Part shown: piece after piece, positions 26,003 to 35,029 of the stretch
Layout: each line of letters begins with the position of its first letter
Numbering within the stretch: position 1 is the stretch's first letter
Source: Dehalococcoidia bacterium
GTDB taxonomy: Bacteria; Chloroflexota; Dehalococcoidia; UBA2979
Direction: 5' to 3'
Assembly: GCA_030684635.1 (NCBI GenBank)
Contig: JAUXUW010000152.1
Coordinates: 1 to 35,029, forward strand
DNA length: 35,029 nucleotides
Program-made: the position numbers and the translations under genes
The notes under the pieces: model-generated
Seen by the model: only the letters and a program-made list of their open reading frames with translations
Database searches by the model: none
What the model was told of the DNA's origin: nothing

Positions 26003-26830
26003 GTGCGCGTCGCACACCTCGGCCCCCGCGGCACCTACACGGAGGAGGCGGCGTTCCGCCTGCACCCGGACGCCCAGTTCCTGCCGCTGCCGTCCGTGAC
26101 CGCCGCGATCGAGGCGGTCGTGAAGGGCGACGCGGACGAGGCGGTCTGCGCGATGGAGAACTCCATCGAAGGCACCGCCTCTATCGAGACGCTCGACCTG
26201 CTGATCGGCGCCGACTTCCCGCTGCGCATCTGCGGCGAGGCGGTGGTCCAGATCCAGCACATGCTTGTCGGCGCGCCCGGCCTGGACCTCGCGGCCGTCG
26301 AGCGCGTCTACTCCCACCCCTCGGCGCTGCTCCAGTGCCGCAAGAGCCTGGCGCGGCTCGCGCCGAACGCGAAGCCGGTCGCGGCGCTCTCCACCTCCGG
26401 CGCGATCGAGGGCGCCATGGACGAGCCGGGCTCGCTGGCCATCGGCAACGAGCGCTCGACGGTACTGTACGGTGCGACCATCTACGCGCGCGACATCGGC
26501 GACGAGCCGGGCAACGAGACGCGCTTCGTCGCCCTCGGCCGTGCCGCCGCGCACCGCACCGGCGACGACAAGACCTCGCTCGCCTTCACCACGCAGCACG
26601 ACCGGCCGGGCTCGCTCGTGGAAGTGCTGTCGATGTTCGCGCGGCGCGGCATCAACATGACCCGCATCGAGTCGCGCCCGACGCGGCGGCAACTCGGCAC
26701 CTACGTCTTCTTCCTGGACGTGCAGGGCCACGCCGAGGATCCCGCGATGGTGGAGGTGCTGGCGGAGGTTGCTGCCGTCACCCACTGGATGCGCGTGCTG
26801 GGGTCGTATCCTCGCTGGCAGTCGGCCTAG
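26003..26830 (+). CDS. pheA: Prephenate dehydratase with ACT domain
   Basis: VRVAHLGPRGTYTEEAAFRLHP; CAMENSIEGTASIETLDLLI; ACT KTSLAFTTQHDRPGSLVEVLSMFARRGINMTRIESRPTRRQLGTYVFFLDVQGH; GTG start. Confidence 0.94.
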   Translation: MRVAHLGPRGTYTEEAAFRLHPDAQFLPLPSVTAAIEAVVKGDADEAVCAMENSIEGTASIETLDLLIGADFPLRICGEAVVQIQHMLVGAPGLDLAAVERVYSHPSALLQCRKSLARLAPNAKPVAALSTSGAIEGAMDEPGSLAIGNERSTVLYGATIYARDIGDEPGNETRFVALGRAAAHRTGDDKTSLAFTTQHDRPGSLVEVLSMFARRGINMTRIESRPTRRQLGTYVFFLDVQGHAEDPAMVEVLAEVAAVTHWMRVLGSYPRWQSA

Positions 26831-26865
26831 CGCCGTCGCCCTGACCCGTCTGACGGGAGCCGCTT

Positions 26866-27684
26866 GTGCCCGAGATTCCCGACCTCGAAGCGATCCGCCA
26901 CTACCTGATGCCGCGCATCGAGGGGCTCACGATCACCTCGACGGCTACGCCGATCCCGTGGCTCGTGCGTACCGGCTCAGACGGCATGGAGTCGCTCGTC
27001 GGCCACCGCTTCGGGGAGATCCACCGGCTGGGGAAGTTCCTGCTGTTCTTCGTGGACGATGGCCGCATCCTCGTCGTGAACCCCATGCTCACCGGCCGCT
27101 TCCACTGGGTGGAGGCCGGCGCGAGGAAGCCCGGCATGCTCGGCGTGGTCATCGCCTTCGACGACGGCCACGAACTCCGCTACTCCGACCAGCGCCGCAT
27201 GGGCCGCTGGTACCTGGTCGATGGGCCCGAGGCGATCACGACGATCCCGCAGATGGAGAAGCTCGGCCCGGACGTGATGACCCTGGACGAGGATGCCTTC
27301 GTCGCGCTGATGAAGAAGCGACGCGGCCAGGTCAAGAACTCCCTCACCAGCCAGGAAGTCCTCGCTGGCATCGGCAACGCCTACTCGGACGAAATCCTCT
27401 GGGAAGCCGGCATTCACCCCCACCGTCGAGGCGCCACCCTGGAGGAGGAGGACTGGCGACGCCTCTTCCGCGCCGTCCGCTCCGTCCTCGACGAGTCGAT
27501 CCGCATCGTCGACGAGACGGTCGCGGGCGAAGGGCTCGGCAAGAAAGAGGAGTGGCGCCAGCACCTGAAAGTGCACCGCCGCGCCGGTACCCCCTGCCCT
27601 CGCTGCGGCCGAGACATCAAGGGCCAGGTCTCCGGCGGCTCCGAGACGAACTACTGCGTCGGCTGCCAGCCGCTGTTCGAGTGA
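26866..27684 (+). CDS. mutM: Fpg/Nei family DNA glycosylase (MutM-like)
   Basis: MPEIPDLEAIRHYL N-terminus; GKFLLF; SQEVLAGIGNAYSDEILWEAGIHP; zinc finger CPRC...CVGC; GTG start. Confidence 0.88.
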   Translation: MPEIPDLEAIRHYLMPRIEGLTITSTATPIPWLVRTGSDGMESLVGHRFGEIHRLGKFLLFFVDDGRILVVNPMLTGRFHWVEAGARKPGMLGVVIAFDDGHELRYSDQRRMGRWYLVDGPEAITTIPQMEKLGPDVMTLDEDAFVALMKKRRGQVKNSLTSQEVLAGIGNAYSDEILWEAGIHPHRRGATLEEEDWRRLFRAVRSVLDESIRIVDETVAGEGLGKKEEWRQHLKVHRRAGTPCPRCGRDIKGQVSGGSETNYCVGCQPLFE

Positions 27685-27708
27685 GGTCGGTCGCAACGGT
27701 GAGCGCGG

Positions 27709-28326
27709 CTAGGCGCACTCCCACGGCTGCCAGCCGCGACGCTCGTAGAGCATGCGCGCGCGCATGATCTGCTCGTCCACCGAGGCGTCGCTCGGGAGGC
27801 CGGAGCCGCCGACGGACTGCCAGGTCGCCAGGTCGAACTGCCACATGCCGTAGTAGCCGTTCCCCGTGTTGGCGGCGGCGTTGCCGGACGACTCGCACAT
27901 CACCACGGTGTAGGCGCGTTCCGGGTTCTCCGGGAACACGGATGCGAGGCGCTCGTACAACTCGCCCGCGGGGACGATGCGAGGCGCGACGGCCGCCCTC
28001 GGAGCAGCCTTCGCAACGACAGGGGCCACCGAGACCGGGCGCGGCGCGCCTGGCTCGACTGCGTCGTTCGAATCGTCCCAGCGCCCGATCGAAAGGGTGA
28101 AGGCACGATCGAGTGGCAGGGGATCAGACACCACGGCCGGCGCGGGGGTGATGGCGACCGAGGCGTCGAGGGTCGCGGAGGCGACCGGCGGAGGCTGCTC
28201 GGCGTAGACCGGGGTCGGGCCGGCCACGGCCATCGCCGCGACGATGACCGACAGTACGACGGTCGACACGGCGACGATGAGCCCGTATCGCGCGCCGCGT
28301 TTGAATGCCCTGGTGAGTTCTCGCAT
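27709..28326 (-). CDS. Rpf-like/transglycosylase-like domain exported protein
   Basis: N-terminal TM; C-terminal MCESSGNAAANTGNGYYGMWQFDLATWQSVGGSGLPSDASVDEQIMRARMLYERRGWQPWEC, resembling the Rpf CESGGNW.INTGNGYYGGLQF pattern. Confidence 0.82.
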   Translation of the reverse strand: MRELTRAFKRGARYGLIVAVSTVVLSVIVAAMAVAGPTPVYAEQPPPVASATLDASVAITPAPAVVSDPLPLDRAFTLSIGRWDDSNDAVEPGAPRPVSVAPVVAKAAPRAAVAPRIVPAGELYERLASVFPENPERAYTVVMCESSGNAAANTGNGYYGMWQFDLATWQSVGGSGLPSDASVDEQIMRARMLYERRGWQPWECA

Positions 28327-28497
28327 CTAAAAAGCATGGCTATGCGGCGGGCCTCACGCCACCCATTTCAAGCACGGACGTGATGTTCGTCGCACGGGCG
28401 AGCGAGGTGACAACCCGGCACGCCACGCGCTACCCTCCGCCCCGCTCGACAACTGGGCCTCCGACCACTGCCGGACCGGAGACTCCGAGGGGGACTC

Positions 28498-29871
28498 GTG
28501 AGCACCAACTTCCCTGGGCGCACTGCGCCCCTGCAGGCTGCGACCACTGCCGAGGCCGCGCCTTCGCCGCCACCACTCCCGGCCTCCGGCCCCACCTACG
28601 AGGGGGACGACGGCAAGCCGCCGCGTGAGAACTGGTTCACGCGGATCAAGACGTTCCAGTCGCTGCGGTATCCGGGCTTCCGTGACTTCTTTCTGGCGAT
28701 GATCAGCCAGATGGCCTCGCAGAACATGCAGATGGTCGTGCGGGCCTACCTCGCGTTCGAACTGACCGGTTCCTACGCCGCCCTCGGCACCATCGCCCTC
28801 GCCAACGCCGTGCCCGGGCTCGCGCTCTCGATGGTGGGCGGTGCGATCGCGGACGCGGTGAAGAGCCGCAAGGCCGTGATGATGGTCGGCCAGATCTCGA
28901 ACGCGCTGAACGCCTCCGTCGTGGGGCTGCTGCTGCTATTCGACATGCTCTCGATCAACCACCTGTTCGTCGCGGCGGTCGTCCAGGGCATCACGATGGC
29001 GCTGATGATGCCCTCCCGCCAGTCGATGATCCCGGCCCTGGTCCCGGGACCCGTGCGGATGAACGCGGTGGCGCTGAACGCCGCCGGCATGAACTCCATG
29101 CGCCTGTTCGCACCGGCGATCGGCGGTTTCCTGCTCGCGTGGGCGGGCGGCGCCACGGTCTACTTCTTCATGGCCAGCCTCTACCTGCTCGCATGCGTGT
29201 TCGTGGTGCGCGTGCCGGAGACGCCGAAGGTGGTGGAGCGCGGCACGGGCACCGCCTGGTCCCAGTTCAAGGGCGGCATGGCGAACATGTGGCAGGGCAT
29301 CCTGTACATCAAGCGTGACCGCGTGATGGGGCCGCTGCTGCTGGTCAACGTCTTCGTGGTCATCACCGCGATGCCGTACATGTTCCTGCTGGCCGGCTTC
29401 GTCCAGGACGTACTGGGCGCGGGCCCGGACGCTCTGGGCGTCATCACGAGCATCAGCGGCATCGGCTCGCTCGCCGGCGCCCTCTGGGTCGCCTCCATGG
29501 CCGCGAAGCGTCGAGGTGCGTGGTTCCTGATCGGTTCCGGCTTCCAGGGGCTGATGCTGTTCCTGGCGTTCACCCTCTCCAACTCGGTCTTCATGCTCTC
29601 CGCGATCATGCTCGTCATGGGCGTGGGCCAGGCCGCGCGCCAGGGCCTCTCCAACGTCCTCGTGCAGGAGTACGTGGAGGAGGCGTTCCGCGGCCGCGTG
29701 ATGAGCGTCTACATGCTCCAGTTCTCGCTCTCGAGCTTCGCCGCATTCATCACCGGCATGCTCGCCGCGTGGCTCGGCCCCCGCGCCGCCCTCGGCGGCA
29801 TGTCGCTCGCGCTCATGCTGCTCGCGTTCGGCGTGCTGCTCTTCGTCCCGCGCCTGCGCAACCTGGACTAG
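28498..29871 (+). CDS. MFS transporter (EntS/MFS_3-like)
   Basis: FQSLRYPGFRDFFLAMISQMASQNMQMVVRAYLAFELTGSYAALGTIALANAVPGLALSMVGGAIADAVKSRK; multiple TM segments; GTG start. Confidence 0.9.
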   Translation: MSTNFPGRTAPLQAATTAEAAPSPPPLPASGPTYEGDDGKPPRENWFTRIKTFQSLRYPGFRDFFLAMISQMASQNMQMVVRAYLAFELTGSYAALGTIALANAVPGLALSMVGGAIADAVKSRKAVMMVGQISNALNASVVGLLLLFDMLSINHLFVAAVVQGITMALMMPSRQSMIPALVPGPVRMNAVALNAAGMNSMRLFAPAIGGFLLAWAGGATVYFFMASLYLLACVFVVRVPETPKVVERGTGTAWSQFKGGMANMWQGILYIKRDRVMGPLLLVNVFVVITAMPYMFLLAGFVQDVLGAGPDALGVITSISGIGSLAGALWVASMAAKRRGAWFLIGSGFQGLMLFLAFTLSNSVFMLSAIMLVMGVGQAARQGLSNVLVQEYVEEAFRGRVMSVYMLQFSLSSFAAFITGMLAAWLGPRAALGGMSLALMLLAFGVLLFVPRLRNLD

Positions 29872-29880
29872 CGACGGGCC

Positions 29881-29920
29881 CCTTACTCGTACCGCGGCTG
29901 TGATCGGCCCCGGAGTAAGG
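29881..29920 (+). other. Inverted repeat CCTTACTC...GAGTAAGG (possible terminator/leader structure)
   Basis: 8-bp perfect arms 29881-29888 and 29913-29920, 24-nt GC-rich interior. Confidence 0.5.
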
Positions 29921-29933
29921 TGCGCCTGTGTTC

Positions 29934-29949
29934 GCCCCGATCTCGGGGC
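29934..29949 (+). promoter_or_regulatory. GCCCCGA-TC-TCGGGGC palindrome immediately upstream of an AGGAGG Shine-Dalgarno
   Basis: 7-bp perfect arms; AGGAGG at 29951-29956. Confidence 0.5.
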
Positions 29950-29962
29950 CAGGAGGCCCGTC

Positions 29963-30028
29963 ATGCGCATCTCAATCGGTCTGGGAACGCTGATCATCAT
30001 CGTGATCATTCTGATCATCGTCCTGTAA
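29963..30028 (+). CDS. 21-aa hydrophobic micro-protein (single TM segment)
   Basis: ATG CGC ATC TCA ATC GGT CTG GGA ACG CTG ATC ATC ATC GTG ATC ATT CTG ATC ATC GTC CTG TAA = MRISIGLGTLIIIVIILIIVL; consensus SD AGGAGG 6 nt upstream. Confidence 0.55.
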   Translation: MRISIGLGTLIIIVIILIIVL

Positions 30029-30180
30029 GCCACGCTCAGCGCGGTTCGCGCCATCCGTATCGGCGGCGGCACATGTCTCATGCGACACGTGTGCATTGGC
30101 ACGCCCCTCCGAGGGCTCACACCGCGTCCTCCGTCACGCGTAACGCGCTCGCGGGCCCTCATGTAGCCGGACCCCAACGG

Positions 30181-30206
30181 CGGTTCGACAGGCTCACCGC
30201 GAACGG
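30181..30206 (+). repeat. 26-bp interspersed palindromic repeat (CGGTTCGACAGGCTCACCGCGAACGG)
   Basis: Matches copies at 12345-12370 (22/26) and inverted at 12229-12254 (20/26); resembles widespread bacterial TTCGACAGGCTCA intergenic repeats. Confidence 0.7.
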
Positions 30207-30335
30207 ACGAGGACTCCCGCTGCACGAAGGAAGGCGCCCCGCGCCGCCGGTCACGCCGCCGTCCCGACTCTGCGTAGCCCCGTCGCTCTTCGAGGCAGGG
30301 GCTGCGGAGTGCGACGCCCGCTACAGCCCCGCGCC

Positions 30336-30354
30336 GGGGAGGGGCAGGGGAGGG
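30336..30354 (+). repeat. Canonical G-quadruplex motif
   Basis: GGGG A GGGG CA GGGG A GGG, loop lengths 1-2-1. Confidence 0.8.
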
Positions 30355-30432
30355 CCGCCCCGGTTCGCAGTACGGCCTCAAGGGCACGCAGCGACGGTCG
30401 CATGCGACCGGCCCGGGTTCGCGCCGAGCGAC

Positions 30433-31218
30433 CTAGAACCGCGCCTCGATGGTGGGGTTTGCCCGACGCTCCTCCGCCTGGCGCATCCGCGCCGCACGGG
30501 CGCGCGATGACTCCAGCCGCGCCAGCATCGTCATCGCCTTGCGGGTGTCCGAGGCGATCCGCGCCGGCTCAGCGAAGCGGATGCGGTACTTCGAGAGCCA
30601 GTAGATGAACTCCCGCAACTCGGACTGCGACATCTCCTCACCGAGGTAGCCGTGCTCCGAGTTGTAGATGATGCGCAATTCGTCCAACGGCTTCCCGTAC
30701 ACGCGCTCAAACGCCTCGATGTCCGGCGTGGGCAGGCCGTGGCGGGAGAGCGGGCCGGTCTTGCTGATCTCCATCTCCACGGAGAGCAGCAGCAGTTCTT
30801 CCACGACCACGCCGTACTGGAAGTTCAGGTGCGCGCGGTACTTCGCCGGGCCAATCGCCGTCTCGAACTGCTCTTCGTCCTGAGGGCGTGGCGGGATGCC
30901 GTGCACGATCAGCCGCTCGACCTCCTCCCGCGGCAGTAGGTCCTCCGCCGCCGTCACCAGCCGCTGCGCGAGCAGCAGCCAGTCGAACGCCTCGCCCGCG
31001 ATCAGGTAGCGAAGGTAGGAGTCGTCGATGATCTCTTCGGGCGCGACCCAGCGCGCGACCACGCCCAGTAGCGCCTCGTACCAGGGCTCCCCGGCGAGGA
31101 TCGCCTCGCGGAATGCGGCGACGCCCTGCTCCGGGGAGAGCGGGCCCTCCTCCGGCACCTCGGGGTCAGCGAGGACGTCGAAGGCGTCCAGTTCGTCGGG
31201 GATGGATGAGGGGCGCAT
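30433..31218 (-). CDS. Conserved-looking hypothetical protein, acidic N-terminus, predicted helical
   Basis: 261-aa ORF MRPSSIPDELDAFDVLADPEVPEEGPLSPEQGVAAFREAILAGEPWYEALLGVVARWVAPEEIID...; no strong competing ORF; family not recognised. Confidence 0.75.
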   Translation of the reverse strand: MRPSSIPDELDAFDVLADPEVPEEGPLSPEQGVAAFREAILAGEPWYEALLGVVARWVAPEEIIDDSYLRYLIAGEAFDWLLLAQRLVTAAEDLLPREEVERLIVHGIPPRPQDEEQFETAIGPAKYRAHLNFQYGVVVEELLLLSVEMEISKTGPLSRHGLPTPDIEAFERVYGKPLDELRIIYNSEHGYLGEEMSQSELREFIYWLSKYRIRFAEPARIASDTRKAMTMLARLESSRARAARMRQAEERRANPTIEARF

Positions 31219-31271
31219 CTACTCATTCTAGACCGCCGCGCAGGGCGGGCCAGCCAGCGTGCGCGCGGGGG

Positions 31272-31829
31272 TTAGCGGTGGGTGACCCCAGGATCCGGGA
31301 GCAGCGCCGCGCGCTGGCCGTCGAGGATCGCTTCGACCGTCTGGTCGACCGTCAGCCCGGCGCTGTCGACCCACAGCCCGAGGCCGGCGAGTTCCTCGCG
31401 CATCCCCGCGTCCAGGTGCGTGAACCGCTCGCCCGTCTTGCCGCCGCGGGCAGCGTCGCGCTCGCGCACGACCTCGAGCGGCGGCGCGAGCACCACCAGG
31501 TGCAGGCGTCCGCCCATCAGGTAGTTCCGGTAGGCGTCCAGGTGGTACCGGTCGACGACGACGAAGTCGAGGACGGGCGCAAACCCCGCCTCCGCGTACG
31601 ACCGCGCGAGCAGGCACTGGTTGCGGATCACCAGTTCGTACTGGCGCTCCGGCTCGCCCTCCAGGTCGCGCTCCGGCATCTCGCGGCCGGCGACGATTTG
31701 TTGCCAGAGCGCCTCGCCCTCCACATGCGCGGCACGCTCGAAGCGGCCCGCCAGCGCGCGCGCCACGGTGGTCTTCCCCGCGCCGGGGAGGCCGGTGATC
31801 AGCCAGAGGTCGGGCGGGCGGAAGAACAT
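31272..31829 (-). CDS. AAA/P-loop kinase-like protein
   Basis: DLWLITGLPGAGKTTVARALAGRFERAAHVEGEALWQQIVAG...VVDRYHLDAYRNYL...LAPPLEVVRERDAARGGKTGERF. Confidence 0.82.
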   Translation of the reverse strand: MFFRPPDLWLITGLPGAGKTTVARALAGRFERAAHVEGEALWQQIVAGREMPERDLEGEPERQYELVIRNQCLLARSYAEAGFAPVLDFVVVDRYHLDAYRNYLMGGRLHLVVLAPPLEVVRERDAARGGKTGERFTHLDAGMREELAGLGLWVDSAGLTVDQTVEAILDGQRAALLPDPGVTHR

Positions 31830-31832
31830 GCG

Positions 31833-34445
<2,613 letters not shown>

Positions 34446-34460
34446 GCAGATGGGCCTCCT

Positions 34461-34482
34461 GCCGGTCGCATCTTCGACCGGC
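34461..34482 (-). other. Hairpin in prs-secA intergenic spacer
   Basis: GCCGGTCG-CATCTT-CGACCGGC, 8-bp perfect stem. Confidence 0.45.
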
Positions 34483-34495
34483 GACGCCGTCCCTC

Positions 34496-35029
34496 TTAGT
34501 GGAAGAGGGAGCCGACGGAACCGCCCGTGTGGATGCGGTGGATCGCGTCACCGATCAGGGACGCGACCGACAGCACGGTGGTGGGAACGGTCTTGTAATC
34601 GCCATGCACCAGCGGCAGCGTGTCTGTGAAGATCAGTTCGTCGATCTCCTTGGTGTCCAGCACCTTGAACGCCTTGGCGGCCATCACCGGGTGCACGCAG
34701 GCGACGCGGACGGAACGAGCACCGCGCGAGCGCAGCAGGGTGACGGCGGACGCCACCGTGCCACCCGTCAGGATCTCGTCGTCCATGATCAGGCAGTCCT
34801 TGTCGGTGACGTCACCGATGATCGTGAGCGCCTCGGCGGAGTCGTTGTTCCCCGTCCGGCGCTTATCGACGATCGCGATCTCGCCCTCAATCCGCCCGGC
34901 GATCTCGCGCGCCAGCTTGGCGCGGCCGACATCCGGCGCGACCACCACCGGGGAGGCGAGGTTGAGGGTCTTGAAGTAGTCCGCCACCAGCGGGAACGCC
35001 GTCATCTCGTCCAGCGGGATGTTGAAGAA
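34496..35029 (-). CDS. prs: Ribose-phosphate pyrophosphokinase, C-terminal portion (truncated at window end)
   Basis: Frame open to edge: FFNIPLDEMTAFPLVADYFKTLNLASPVVVAPDVGRAKLAREIAG...KRRTGNNDSAE...DVTDKDCLIMDDEILTGGTVASAVTLL. Confidence 0.94.
   Translation of the reverse strand, partial: FFNIPLDEMTAFPLVADYFKTLNLASPVVVAPDVGRAKLAREIAGRIEGEIAIVDKRRTGNNDSAEALTIIGDVTDKDCLIMDDEILTGGTVASAVTLLRSRGARSVRVACVHPVMAAKAFKVLDTKEIDELIFTDTLPLVHGDYKTVPTTVLSVASLIGDAIHRIHTGGSVGSLFH

Noticed and set aside
28936-30387. 483-aa minus-strand ORF
   Set aside because: Antisense to the MFS gene and crosses the micro-ORF and repeat island II; low-complexity charged composition.

Overview
High-GC bacterial chromosomal segment, densely coding. 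Gene content looks Chloroflexota-like, but that taxon guess is an inference from gene content and style and was not tested. Minus-strand blocks: (i) a MoxR/DUF58/BatD-like/BatA/BatB-TPR aerotolerance-type operon with start/stop-overlapping genes; (ii) dnaE; (iii) thrB-lysC; (iv) a HepT/MntA toxin-antitoxin pair; (v) pdxS-pdxT-GNAT-SpoIIIAA/R3H ATPase-tmk; (vi) prs-secA-P-loop kinase-conserved hypothetical. Plus-strand blocks: ArsR with three SRPBCC (AHSA1-like) domains, thiolase, DUF6157, YfcE-like phosphoesterase, DUF4349, a 54-aa membrane protein, UspA, two TrkA/RCK proteins, pheA, an Fpg/Nei-family glycosylase, an MFS exporter and a 21-codon hydrophobic micro-ORF. No phage, transposase, CRISPR array, rRNA or tRNA was recognised. 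The most unexplained DNA is two non-coding repeat islands (about 12.1-12.84 kb and 30.03-30.43 kb). They share a 26-bp CGAACGG-type palindromic repeat and an AGCCCCGTCGC word, and each holds a canonical four-tract G-quadruplex motif. Other leads are a TTGACA-N17-CATAGT promoter with a GGTTAGATAACC operator-like palindrome before the ArsR/SRPBCC cassette, the structured leader plus Shine-Dalgarno of the micro-ORF, an Fpg homologue with substitutions in its wedge and zinc-finger positions, and an internal lipobox-like sequence at a BatB/TPR fusion junction.
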